From assembly GCA_003116875.1 (NCBI GenBank), contig BCKT01000014.1, positions 566,149 to 630,148 of the forward strand: a DNA stretch of 64,000 nt, written 5' to 3'. Under the pieces are notes generated by a model. It saw nothing but the letters and a program-made list of their open reading frames with translations. It searched no databases and was not told the origin of the DNA. Positions within the stretch are counted from its first letter, which is position 1; each line of letters starts with the position of its first letter. This document shows, piece after piece, positions 10,701 through 21,796 of the stretch. Source of the DNA: Takashimella koratensis. Lineage: Eukaryota; Basidiomycota; Tremellomycetes; Trichosporonales; Tetragoniomycetaceae. The position numbers and the translations under genes were made by a program.

Positions 10701-13538
10701 TTGCGGTTTCGGTACCACTTTCGGTGGATATCTCTTGGTCATCTCGTCTTTCACCGCTTGCTCCGTCCTCAGCCCTCTCCCATCCAAGACAACCTTCACA
10801 CGCTCCTCATGGCTGATCCCGATTCGCTGCCCGTCACACGCCCGAACCACATGGCACGCGACGTCGTGTGGTGTCACTTCGCCAGCTACTTTCCCTGACC
10901 CTGCAGCGTGGGCCGCGAGCGCCGAGATTGTCGATGGGCCCGCTGCGTCGAACCGGACCCAGCAAATACCCAGGGCCATACCGGACCGCGAGTCCGTCTT
11001 GAGTGAAAGTTCCTTGATACGGCCGTAGGGGCGGAGATGCTTTCCGATCTGGTCGCTGGTCGTGAGAGGGCTGAGATGGGTGATGAGCACGGCCGTGGGT
11101 GGAGGAGGCGGTTTAACTCCAACAGACGTGGCGTCGTCCCACTAGTATTATGGTTCCCTTTGTCAGCTACCATACCAAACCGTTTTACGACACCAGGGAC
11201 GGGGTATACCCAATGCTTGACTCACCTCGTACTGGATCTCGATCAACCCGGTGCGATTCTTCGCACTCCCATGTCCCCTCTTCCTCGCCTCTGCGGACAT
11301 TTTCAACCTCGGATCAGATACCTGTGTCTCTTGACCGTCCAGAACTCCATCTATCCTCTGGATGAGCTTTGACCCTCGCTTGCCTTTATCCCACGCTGGG
11401 TCGTAGATGGTGTAAAAGTTGCCCGCGCCCGGCCGCCTGAACGCGCTCGCAGGCGGGGTGTAGATTGGTGCTGCTGGCAACGCTGGGGTAGGCGGCGCGG
11501 TCGGCGGCTGAGAGAGAGGAGGGGGCGGAGGTAGGGAAGCTTCCAGAGGAGGGGAAGGTGGGAGAGGAGGTGCGTCGGCGGGCGGAGGAGGCGGTGGAGG
11601 TGGAGGAGGTTGGTCAGATGGAGGTGGAGGGGGAAGTGCCGATGGTGGAGCTGGCGGGACACTCTTGATAACCGGTGTCGCGATCGTTGCACCTAATCGC
11701 TCAGCCCGAGGCCCTGTAGGCACTTTAGTCGGAGTGATCCTGGTCGCTGAACCGGGCGCCGTCGGGGCGGCGGGCGGTGTCACTCCCGACCCTGGCTTGA
11801 GTTCGAGTGGGTTAACAGCTGGTCGAGCCCGGGGTCCCGTCGGGGGCTGTTTCAATAGCGGTGGGAGCGCAAATGACACCGGCGTTCGAGAGGCCGTTTC
11901 ACTCGCAGGTCCCAGAGGCGCAAGTTTGTTGGGTACGGGTGCACGTGCCGGACCCGTTTTGGTGTCGGCCTTGGCCGGGCCGCTTGGAACAGGATGTCGA
12001 TCGGGATCGTTCTTGCCAGTATCCCTCGTCGAATCGGCCGGAATCACCTCGACGTGGTTGCCATTCGATACCGACACAGACGCGGTCGTCGACTTGACTG
12101 AAGCCAGATTCTTGGAACTCGATTCTTCACCTGATCGGTCTTTGTCTTTGTCCCTTGTCCCTGCCTTGTCTTCTTGCTTCTGCTCTGACTCACGAGCGGC
12201 CCCTTCGCGTCCTCGGGACCTCGACCGGGACCTCGACCGACCCCGTCGAGGCGGTGGAGGCGAGTCATCTCGTTCCTTCCCTCGCCGCCGATCACTCCGG
12301 TCAACCGAATCGTTCCGCCTCGATCCCGATCGGTCAGCTTTGCCTTCTTGCTCCCGGAGTCGGTCGCGGCTTCTGTCCCGTCGGTCGGGCGATCGGTCAC
12401 GGTCGGAACGCCGGGCTTGGTCCGATGACCGGCCACGGGAAGGGGATGGAGGTCGGCGATGGGCACGGTCGTAGTCATTATCACGGTCGCGATCGCGACC
12501 GCGATCCCGCTCCCTATCCCTGTCTCTGTCTCTGCTATCTCTCTCCCGCTCACGGTCATACTCTCTTCCTCTATCCCTGTCTCTCTCTCTATCCCTCTCT
12601 CTATCCCTCTCTCTATCCCTGTCTCTGTCCCTGTCTCGATACTCAGGCGACCTCGCCCTCCTATGCTCTCTATCTCTCTCATAATCCCTATCCGACTCTC
12701 TCCTCTCATTTCTCTTCTCCGGGGATCTATGCCGCCTCGCATAATCTCGATCACCATCCCTCCAATCTGGGGACCTGGACTTGCGCCGGCTCTCATCCCT
12801 TCGATCAGGTGACCGCCGGTCAGCGCCAGGTCCGGGGGACCACCGTTCACTCCCGTGTGGCTGAAGTGGTGGTGGAGATCTTCTCCTGCGCCGGTCTTCA
12901 ATGTGCGGCCGGATCGCGGAGAGAGCAGGGTCAGGGCGAGCGGGTAGCTGGTGTTTGAGCTTGCGTTCGGGGTCGTGTGTCCCATTGAGTATCGAAGCCG
13001 CCGCGGCCGCTGCAGCAGCAGAGGTGGAGGTGGAGGTGGTACCGGGCTTAGTAGCTGGTGGAGGGACGCTAGGTCCCGCGTCAGAGGTGTGGGTAGGTCG
13101 AGAGAAGAGTGTAGTGGTTTCGAGGCTGATAGGTCGAGGTTTAGTAGTCACGGGTCCGTTGGTCGGTTTGGGTGGAACAGAGGACGGAATGGTGAATGAT
13201 AACGGCGCCCGAGAAGGGGTCGGACCCGATGACGAATCGAGCGGCGACATCCCGTTAGCGACGATGCTGGTGGTGGTAAAGTTGGCGCTGGTGCGGCTGG
13301 CACTACTGCTGCTCCGGCGCCGACTAGTTTGAAAGTCGTCATTAGAGGTCAGGGCGTGGGGAGTCGCGCTTGTACCGCTGCTTTTGCTTGTGCCGTTGGT
13401 GTGGGCGTGTCGCGCGACATGCGTGGAGGAAGAGGAGGAGGAGGAGGTCGAGGGATTAGCGGGGAGTTTGGATGGACCAGATGGGAATGAGGAAGGGAAG
13501 GTGGAAGGGTTTGAGGAAGAGGAAGGAGGAGGAGCCAT
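7738..13538 (-). CDS. SET1: Histone H3-K4 methyltransferase Set1 (COMPASS catalytic subunit)
   Basis: Set1 mono-, di- and trimethylates histone H3 Lys4 at active genes as part of COMPASS. Exons on the reverse strand are 13538-11226, 11141-8140, 8052-7941 and 7833-7738, giving 1,840 aa. The C-terminus has the SET domain (about 1695-1840) with [21 protein letters not shown] and YDYKFP, then a post-SET Cys cluster (CLCGAATC) ending in KYLN. Before it are the n-SET region (about 1500-1600, with a Win-like GAWRAEGY), a Set1-associated RRM-like domain (about 1135-1225) and a first RRM (about 785-860). Unusual parts are a 230-residue RD/RE/RS-rich block (about 220-450), poly-Pro (about 625-680) and a pure SR run near 1065-1090. 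The join of exon 1 to exon 2 restores the Set1 signature [10 protein letters not shown], so this is one gene. Confidence 0.92.
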
Positions 13539-14399
13539 CGTCGTGGCTCAGAACAAAGAAGCCAAGGTCATGTGGACAGCTACAGCGATTGATGAGGGGT
13601 GGAAGTGGTGGCCTGGCTGGCTAAGGGCTGTGGGCGAGGGGAAGAGGGGATGGTAATGGGATGAGAGGAATGTGGGAAGGGTGAATAGGTTGGATGGGAT
13701 GTGGAGTTGCGATAGGAGGGAGTGTGAGTCAGGATGGGATAGATGGAATGAGAGAGTAGAGATGAAGAGAGGAGAGCGAGAGCGAGATCAAAGGAGTCAG
13801 CTAAACTCTGATCGGGAGGTGACTCGCCAGACTACATACAGTTGGGACAAATAAAGAGAGGTCAGACTTACAGAGGTTGGAGGTCGGTCAAGGGAGAACC
13901 ACGATAGGTGTAATGGTTGTGGATGTGGATGTGCACTCGGTGTGAGCACGGGACTTGATGTTGTTGTAGGTTGTAGATTGTAGACGCGCCAGGAGGGTCA
14001 GGTCGACGAAAACTCAAAAGGGAATCAACCCAGTGAAAACTCGGGATCAGTTTGGGCCCACTGGCGGCGGGAGATATGGTCAGTCCCTTGTTCTCTCTGA
14101 GACAGTCCCCGTCATTCACACTTGTGTTGCATAGACGTCAGAGTTGGATGCTGCTGATTTACCCTCTCCCTCTCATCACTCCCACTCCATCTCTCGCCTT
14201 CATGAATCGGATCGCATAGTATGGCACAACATGGTCGTCTCGCAGGTCTTGGTCTCGTTCGCATAGTTGGTCGGTCAGGACAGCTGCAGTTTCGAAATCA
14301 ATCGGACTGTCGGTCGGTCGTTCGGTCATTTTGAGGGTTGGGTCGCGGGCCATTGGTCGAGGACCTTGTTTATCGAACATCGTTGCTTGCGACTGTGCC
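13539..14399. promoter_or_regulatory. SET1 promoter and leader, with possible 5' UTR intron
   Basis: About 860 bp upstream of SET1 and downstream of the next reverse-strand gene. On the reverse strand a GTAAGT at 13871-13866 and a pyrimidine-rich CCCACAG ending at 13628 could delimit a 5' UTR intron of about 240 nt; this is a weak inference. The open frame at 14159-14407 lies in the 3' UTR of the neighbour and has no recognisable content. Confidence 0.3.
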
Positions 14400-16070
14400 T
14401 TACGCATCGCTCTCGGGAGTCAACAGGCGACGAGACGTCTGAGTCGGCACCTTGTTCTCGGCATACGGTGACTGTTTGAGCGTCTTGAGCTGTTTGCGGA
14501 GATGAAGCGACCTCTCAATTTTGTCATCTGCGACCTCTTTCACTCGATGGAGCTCTGCGTCTGTCGCCTTGTGAATGTCGTAGTATTCTATCCCAAAAAC
14601 TCGAATCAGAACTGGAAAACTCCTGAAGAGCAAAATGACAAGCCACACGACTTACCGCTGATTCTCTGAACAATGGTCTGTCTCGCATTCTCGATCGTCC
14701 CCACGACCTGTTTCACAGTAGCTATCACGTGTAAGCCCAACTACCCGCGATATTCGACCTACCCTCAATCGGTTCCCAGGACGGCTTCGTGAGCGCAGCT
14801 GCCTTCTTCATCTCCTCCTCCATGATATCATTCTTGATGACGCGGCGGATGATATCGTTGACGTGCTCGGTGGTCCAGACGTTGAACCCGCCCATAGGCC
14901 TGCGCTCCTCCTTGTACGCCGGGGGCTTGACGAAATCAGTATCGAATTCATACAGTTTGACTCACCTCCATACGACCTTTCTTCGCCACGCCCTCGTTGC
15001 CGCGTTCTTTGACCAGCGAGCGCTTGTCACCAACCACGGGTGTCTGGGTCCGGAGGGGCAGTTGCATCGTGTCCTCCTCTTCGAGCATGTCGTTAAACGT
15101 GCCGACCTGGGAGTGATCGGGCACAGGGCTCGGCGAGACTTGGCGGTTGTGGGGCGCGGATTGCTGGCTCTGGTGCTTGCTTCTGTGCCTGCCGCGCTTG
15201 GCGGTCATCGTCTTCGTCGGCCGGGCGGTATCGTTCATAGTCTCCTGCCTTGGGTGCTGAGATGGAGTGTGGTGATTCTGCTGGTCGTCGTGGACTTGAA
15301 TGGCTTGGAGGTCTTGCTGAGCTTGACCAGGGTACACTTGATGATTCTGGTGAGACGGAAGGGCGATCATGGTCTCCGAATCCTGTCGCCACTGCCTATT
15401 TCCGCCAGTCTGCGAGATAAGGTGACCGCCAACGACAAGGGTCTCCTGGATCAGGTCAGCCTTGAGGTGTTGGGATTCACAGTTGATGCCGCTTACCTGA
15501 TTTCCTTGGTAGATTTGATGGGTCTGATTGTGTGTGAGGTTCGCCGGGGTGAGTACACCCTGCTGCTTCTTGGCGGTGTTGGGGTTCTGCGGGCGGGCGT
15601 GTCAGGTGACGGAAACTAGGGAGGCGGTGAGGATGCGAGCGAAAGAAGAACAGGGACGAGATGATGGGGAAGTGAGACAAGGAAAAGAGGTGGCATACGG
15701 TGTAGTTGAATTCAAACTGGGTATGATCTTCGTGCACAATGTGCTGGTCGGCCCGACCCATGCCCATAGGAGCCTGCGGGGTACCGTTGCGAGAAACCGC
15801 ACTCTGATCGAATCCGCCCCGAGGGAAGTGCTGAGCTCGACCATGAGTGTTGATCGAGAGCTCGTTCTGGGAGAACAGGCCCATGAGCCTCTGGGGACTC
15901 GGCTGATGGATTGACCCAGACGAAATGGACCGCGCCTGAACGTCCCTGGATCCCTGGTTGGAGAGCATACGCTCGTGCTGCAACTCTGGAAGGGCAGTCT
16001 GTGAACGGGGAAGAGGGGGTTCGAGCTGTCTGTTCCCGAGGGAGCGGACCGGGAGCTGTCTTCTTTCCAT
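14400..16070 (-). CDS. Unrecognised protein: Gln/His-rich N-terminus, helical C-terminus
   Basis: Six exons on the reverse strand (16070-15699, 15586-15497, 15409-14966, 14925-14763, 14721-14656, 14587-14400) give 440 aa in a continuous frame. The first 250 residues are disordered and rich in Gln, His, Ser and Pro. A short basic patch around KRGRHRSK and VKERGNEGVAKKGRME could be a nuclear localisation signal. The last 150 residues are ordered and helical: FNVWTTEHVNDIIRRVIKND, then a Glu/Lys helix, QVVGTIENARQTIVQRIS and a coiled-coil-like ADDKIERSLHLRKQLKTL. I do not know this family; a chromatin or kinetochore-type subunit would fit the shape but is a guess. The third intron would be only 40 nt and uses a CAAG acceptor, so that border is least certain. 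It is divergently arranged with the PPR-like gene. Confidence 0.72.
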
Positions 16071-16891
16071 AACGGGTAGAATGAGAGCGGGGAGGGGTCA
16101 CTTGGTGGAGAAGAGGCTGGGAAAGAGAGAGAATGGAAGGAAGGTGGAGACTAAGCGGGCGAGAGAGGGGGAAAGTGAAAGGCGGAACAGGAGTTTGGAG
16201 CGGGGAGGGAGGAGCAGGGCCTGGGCAGAGAGAGGAGAGCAGAGAAGGTGCAGTGATCTGAAGATGAAGGTGTAGTGAGGGTATTGGAAAGGGGGAGGTG
16301 GTGGCGAAGAGATGAGAGGAGGATGGAGAAGAATTGGAAGAGGAGATGGGAAGAGATGGGCAAAAGACGGAGAAGAGGAAGAAGAGGCGTGGGTGGGGAA
16401 AAGGAAGGTGATGACCAGGACGAGGAGCAAGGTGAGGAGAAGATGGCGCAGATCTAGTCGACTCGTGTCGGGGGTTCACACCTTCCCTCGCGTATGTGTG
16501 TGTGTATGTATGTATGTGTGTATGTGTGAGCGCGTGAGCAGGTTGACCAAGGTGGACATCCAAAGTGGAGGTCAGGCAGGGTGTGAGGTCAAATAGGCCC
16601 GAGCCCTTTGCCTAATCTCTCCGCATGCCTAGTTGCCTCTCTACCTACGATATTCAAGCCTATCGCCGCCTCGTCCACTGTCCACAATTTCTCTGCCCTC
16701 GTGACTGTAGTCGATCACGGCGTCCAACATTGTCCTCGATACCTCACAATCTCAACCCCTCACCATCTTATCTCAGCTCAGCTTACCATCACCTCGACCT
16801 CTACCTCGACATCGATTACAACCTCTATCCCTTACACCCATTCCCACGCCAGACTTTTCGACCCCATGCCGTCTTCACCTCTGCGCCGGTG
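16071..16891. promoter_or_regulatory. Divergent promoter region
   Basis: About 820 bp between the starts of two divergent genes. Strongly strand-biased: G/A-rich on the top strand for 350 bp (a C/T-rich leader for the reverse gene), then C/T-rich before the forward gene. Contains a TG/TATG microsatellite. The forward frame is open from 16625, so a start further upstream is possible for the next gene. Confidence 0.5.
16493..16528. repeat. TG / TATG microsatellite
   Basis: An irregular run of TG and TATG units over about 36 bp, in the divergent promoter region. Confidence 0.85.
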
Positions 16892-19774
16892 ATGAAACTC
16901 TCCCGAGCCGCTTCGGCTCGTCTGTGGCCTCTCCGGCCTCCAGATCGGCCGTCATTGCCACCATTACCGCCACCACCACCACGGTCCCATGCCCCGAGTT
17001 CTGTGCTGTTACCCTCGCCGTCACCGCCGACTGGACCCAGCTGTTCCCGATGGTTCTCATGCTCCTGCTGCCGACCCACACCTCTACCCAGCCGCCTCTC
17101 CCCTCATCCCTCTCCTTCCTCAACCCACCCCTCCCTCTCTCGCACTTGGTCCTCCACCTCGAGTCCCAACTCCACCTCCGTCCCTTCCCCTTCACCCACT
17201 CTCGACTCTTTACGAACCATGAAGACCCCTCACCTCCCACTCCCTCCTACCCTTCCTTACTCGCCCACCTCCCAGCCTTTTCTGCGTCATCTTCAAATCC
17301 TCTCGCTCTCTCTCCTCTCGACAAGCCCACATGAGGCATGGGATGTATACGCTGCGCTACATCCCTCTCTACACGCCGCAATCCCCGACGACGTCTTCGC
17401 TTCCCTCCTCTCGGCCCAGCTTCGCGTCAAGTCCAGAGTCACCCGGTGGGAGCGGGTATCCCAGCTCATCCGCCTCGCGAGGGAATGCGGCGTCACACCT
17501 CGGGTCCTTGGTAGCCGGGTCCTCGAATCGTGTCTCCGTATCGGCCTCGAACTCCAACACGAGGCGAGGATCAGCAACCGACCAACGAATACCGACGATG
17601 CCCTCTTCATCTGGCTCTGGGAGGCGATCAAAGTGGCACGAAGGGGCGACCTCGGAGCCGTTTCTTCGTCTCTGAGGAGGTTGTGGGTTGGACGGATCTT
17701 GGAGAGGAAGCCGTTCGAGGGTCAATACGAGCTTGCCGAAGCTGCTCTGGACGATATCTTTGATGGCGGCGGAGGACACAAGATGGATACACCGGCTCGA
17801 CACCTAATCGCTACCCGTGGTCGCAAGACCGTGCCAGGTCGCCTATCCGTGCTCCGCCGAGTCGCATGGTGTCTCGCCCGTGATATCGAACTCAACCGCC
17901 ACTCTATCGTCGTTGTCATGGACCGAGTCCTCGCTGTCCTTGGATCATCTGAACGTCTGACCGATGAAGCCACGCATGTCTTGGTGGACGCTACGAAGGC
18001 GTTGACGGACGAGTTGCGGCAAGGCGGGCTCAACGACGCAGCGGAGCAGATGGAGGCGGCTTTGACCGAGGTGAAGCGAAGGACAAATCCGCTCACTCGG
18101 GCTCAAGCACTACTTGTCAGCTCGGCAGGATCTCCAGCGGAACGGCCAAACGGCGCTCAGATCTATCGCTCCGTTCAGAGCTTGCTCGCCCAACGACCCC
18201 CAGACCGGATCACAGCGACCGACCTCGCTATTCAGGCAATCAAGCAGGGCGTAGAATGCAGCTCCATCATTCACTCAATCACTAAAGTTCTTCGACCTTC
18301 TCGCGACACTGCACTCATTGTCCGCCTCGCTCGAGCCGCGACCGACGCTGGCTCCGCTCTCGACACACCCTCCTTCACCCGCCTCTTCAACCTCGTTGTC
18401 CACGCTCTGCCCGCAGACGAGACCTACCCCCTCGCTCGTCGGCTATACGCCGACCTCCGCGCCGCCTCTTCTACGCCACACGACTTCTCACCCCCACACT
18501 TCCCACACGTGTGGTCCGAGTCCAATAAGCCTATCTGGCAGCGGCTCTTTCGGCATGCCGCAGCTTCGCATCGGCACCTGTTCTTCGCGTCTCGGCTGTA
18601 CGCCGACTTCTTGGCGGACGGGATGGAGATCAGCGAGGCCGACACACTGATCATGATCCGGGCTGCGGGGATGAGAGCGAGCTCGTCCCGAGGCGCCTTG
18701 CTTGAGCGGCACCTCCGCGACGCTCAGTGGCATGGTCACGCATCGGCAGAGGCCCTCGTCATCTCGCTTACAACGGGATTGACGAACGGGAATAACCCGC
18801 TAGACGCAATGACCGCTCTCGACTTGTCCCGCCGGATCCTCTACCGTGAGGCGCAGCAGACTTCTTCTCCCCTTGTACTACCGCCCCAAGCAGCGGAACG
18901 TATCATCCTGCTCCTCTCGCGCTCGGTCAAGGCGGAGTATCAATCGACTGCCGCGCACCTCCTCGCACAGCTGGATCCGGCGTCTCCGGGGGCTCAGCGG
19001 TGTCTCGACGCCGTCCTCTCTTCGCTCACGCGCAGTAAACCATTTGATATCAATCGCGTCATCTCTGTTTTCCGTTCTTCCGCATCCCGCGGTATCCCCG
19101 CCTCTAGCCAAACCGCGTCCATCGTCATTCGCGCACTGTTGCAAGCGAAACAACTCGATTCTGCCCTGGCTGTCTTCCATTCCGTCACAGCCTCGGGCGT
19201 GGCATGTGCTTCGGTAGCAGTAGGCAGGTTGATGATCAACCTCGCGATAGCGGAGAGGACGGAAGACGCGGATCAGGTGGAAGAGAAGTGGAGAAAAGTG
19301 AATGAGGCCGTAGGGGAAGGGTACGATCTAGGTGTCGTGGGTGCAAGGGTGGTGGTAGATGTTAAGAAGGGGATCAAAGTGGATTTGGGGAAAGTCGAAG
19401 AGGAGACGGGGTGGAAGAGGACAGCGCCGTTTGAGCGGTTTGTGGAGCAGATTAGGAGTGGAGAGGTCGTCAAGAACGTAGCGGAGGAGGTAGAGGGGGT
19501 GGGCGTGGGCGTGGGTGCGATCCATGATCAGGAATCAGTCACGATCGACGGCCAGAGGCAAGGGCAGACGGTGTTGGAAACGCACGTAGTTCCGCCGAAA
19601 GCTAAGAGGGCGGTGAAACCCCTCACTCGCTCACTGGACGAGACCAGGCGCTCGTGGCTGCTCGATACGGTGGAGACCACAGGCGTCGTCGGTGGTTATA
19701 ATCACGGGGAAAGGGAGCATCACGCGAGGACACAGAGGGATAACGTGGATCTGGTCACTGTGCCCAGTATGTAG
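16892..19774 (+). CDS. Probable mitochondrial PPR-like helical-repeat protein
   Basis: A single uninterrupted exon. The frame is open from an ATG at 16625, but the ATG at 16892 gives a more plausible start, MKLSRAASARLWPLRPP, which looks like a mitochondrial presequence; 960 aa from there. After a Pro/Ser-rich stretch (to about residue 130) the protein is a long series of paired helices, for example DSALAVFHSVTASGV and YPLARRLYADLRAA, typical of pentatricopeptide or TPR-like scaffolds. Such proteins usually bind organellar transcripts or the mitochondrial ribosome. I cannot name an orthologue. The acidic/Lys-rich C-terminal 200 residues look less ordered. The absence of introns is unusual beside its intron-rich neighbours. 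Confidence 0.75.
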   Translation: MKLSRAASARLWPLRPPDRPSLPPLPPPPPRSHAPSSVLLPSPSPPTGPSCSRWFSCSCCRPTPLPSRLSPHPSPSSTHPSLSRTWSSTSSPNSTSVPSPSPTLDSLRTMKTPHLPLPPTLPYSPTSQPFLRHLQILSLSLLSTSPHEAWDVYAALHPSLHAAIPDDVFASLLSAQLRVKSRVTRWERVSQLIRLARECGVTPRVLGSRVLESCLRIGLELQHEARISNRPTNTDDALFIWLWEAIKVARRGDLGAVSSSLRRLWVGRILERKPFEGQYELAEAALDDIFDGGGGHKMDTPARHLIATRGRKTVPGRLSVLRRVAWCLARDIELNRHSIVVVMDRVLAVLGSSERLTDEATHVLVDATKALTDELRQGGLNDAAEQMEAALTEVKRRTNPLTRAQALLVSSAGSPAERPNGAQIYRSVQSLLAQRPPDRITATDLAIQAIKQGVECSSIIHSITKVLRPSRDTALIVRLARAATDAGSALDTPSFTRLFNLVVHALPADETYPLARRLYADLRAASSTPHDFSPPHFPHVWSESNKPIWQRLFRHAAASHRHLFFASRLYADFLADGMEISEADTLIMIRAAGMRASSSRGALLERHLRDAQWHGHASAEALVISLTTGLTNGNNPLDAMTALDLSRRILYREAQQTSSPLVLPPQAAERIILLLSRSVKAEYQSTAAHLLAQLDPASPGAQRCLDAVLSSLTRSKPFDINRVISVFRSSASRGIPASSQTASIVIRALLQAKQLDSALAVFHSVTASGVACASVAVGRLMINLAIAERTEDADQVEEKWRKVNEAVGEGYDLGVVGARVVVDVKKGIKVDLGKVEEETGWKRTAPFERFVEQIRSGEVVKNVAEEVEGVGVGVGAIHDQESVTIDGQRQGQTVLETHVVPPKAKRAVKPLTRSLDETRRSWLLDTVETTGVVGGYNHGEREHHARTQRDNVDLVTVPSM

Positions 19775-21796
19775 CTCTGTAGCTTGGCTTGAAGGGTACT
19801 TGGTCTCTACATCAGCATTGGAATAGCATTTGTACATTATCAAACATAGCATCGCACAAGGTATCGCACAGCATATGACATATAAATCATTTGGCATCAC
19901 CTCTCTGGAGAAGCAGGTTTTAGACAGTGTACAAAATACACTGAGGCTAGCCTATCAAACCACCGGTCATGGCCTCATCATCATCAGCTCATCAACGGTT
20001 GGGTGTGTCAGCTTGTGTTTCCCGTTTGACACCCCCTCGGGCAGCCCTGACCCTTCTCGGTCAGCTCGGCGGAGGTATCGCTGGCTCGTTGGGTTTGGGT
20101 CGCAGAGATTTAGTAAGCCGAGAGAGGCTTATGCTTATACCCTGAATCCTGCACGCGAGAATACTGCAAGACACTTGGGTTAAACCCTTTGAGCCGACGT
20201 CGACTGTTTGATTGTTGGGTTTGGGTTGTTGATCGTTGACTTGGCGACCGAAGCTGGTGAAGGAGACACAGCCAGCAGCAAGCAGCAAGTGTCAGGGAGG
20301 TGGGACCTTGGCACCGGATGGGCACCGGGCGGCCAGGGGTTCCTCATCCCCGTCGCCCGTCCTCCCGTGGCCGTTCTCCCGAGGTCGTTGTCGCACGCTC
20401 AAGCAAGGAACCGAGTGCCAGGCGCCAGAGTGCGAATCAAGGGATTGACCTTCTAGTGGCTGCTTGTCACCTCTCGCACCCTCACCCTCACCTTCACCCG
20501 CACCTGCACCTGCGCCTGCTTGCACCGGGGAAAGGTAAGGAACGGCGAGTTTTTTTTTTTGATCCTTTTTTTTATTGGTAATTTTGGTAAATTTCCTTTC
20601 AGGTGCTTTAGCTGGTGGCCGCCGGCCGAAGCCGCGTCGGTCAATGCACAGGGCACAGACAGGTCCACCCTCTACTCTCGTGTCGCGACTGTCTCTGTCT
20701 ACCGGTGCCGAGGCAGTTGGGTAGCCAGGCAGCAGCTCATACAGACGCGAAGTGTGTGCATCAGTCATCATCGAAACAATAGTGTCTCGGGTCCAAACGA
20801 TTCTCATCATCCTCATCACCATTCATCGCTCGCTGAAGGGTATAGCGAACACGGAGACGAGAGCAAAGGAAAGATACCCCGCGCGTTCGCTCCTTTCGCG
20901 TCACCCTCGACCACTCAACCCGCCTAACCCACGATCAACGAGGGGAAAGGAAAAAAACGCAGAGTCGACGAGTTCGTATCCGACTGTCAGAGGTTAATCA
21001 CTACGGACGCTCGACGCTGGCTTGGTTGAGAACGAGCTGTGAGTCCCTCATCAAATCATCTTGTTCGTTGTCAACGTCAACACCACGCGCCTTTGAGTTA
21101 TCACTCCCGCACGGCTCTCTCTCTTCATCTTCATCCCATCCCTTGTCCCTCTCATTCATCATTTCATTCTGTAATTATCTTACCCCCCTCTTCCCCCCTC
21201 CCCCTCTCGCCTCCCATCCCTCGTCACTCCTCAATTCATTGAAAATACTCTACTAGCTCTCCCCTCCCCTCGCTATTGCGCTCGCGCCCACTGACAGATC
21301 TCAGGGAGGCACGGCTGGCGCTTTCCACCTCGCGACGAGAGACGCAACGCACGCACGCAGGGAAGAGCGCCCGACTACCGACCGACCGACCGGACAATCT
21401 TGAAATCAATCTATCTCGCTTTATTGTCCTCTAGCCCTCTCTTTGTCCTTTTCTCCGTCTGGTCGGTTCCGCGTAGGACCGACTCGTGCCCTTCCTGAAT
21501 CCTTGCACGCTAGACGAGGACAGCCCCTGTCTATCTGATTCAGCAGGACAGTCCGGGCTCATCATTCATCAACACACATCAGTTGCCACCGGACGGCCAA
21601 CAACTCGGGCATCGGTATCCTTCTCCCCACCACCACTCGACGCCAAGGGGCCAAGACTTGACCTTGACCCCTTCTCACATTCACACCCCTTATAGAATTC
21701 CTAGACAAACCGACGACTTTGACGACCGCACCTACGACCTCGACCGCCATTACCTCGCCCCTTTCCCCTCATCCCTCACCCACCCACCCTTCCATC
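19775..21796. promoter_or_regulatory. Long intergenic region and flippase leader
   Basis: About 2 kb with no convincing gene. Poly-T runs lie near 20550-20575. From about 21100 it becomes C/T-rich, as expected for a leader. A GTGAGT at 21039 and a CACTGACAG acceptor ending at 21297 would make a 259-nt 5' UTR intron for the flippase gene; this is a weak inference. The reverse-strand frame at 20292-20822 is low-complexity and not supported. Confidence 0.4.

Noticed and set aside
12155..12958. Forward frames with repeated short hydrophobic/Pro units
   Set aside because: Complement of the RD/RE-rich repeat of SET1; the repeat pattern is fully explained by that exon.
14159..14407. Reverse-strand frame of 82 codons after the unknown gene
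   Set aside because: Overlaps the real stop codon in another frame and lies where a 3' UTR is expected; no recognisable content.
20292..20822. Reverse-strand frame of 176 codons
   Set aside because: Low-complexity (Gly/Ala/Glu repeats, Lys runs from poly-T), no splice support, no recognisable domain.
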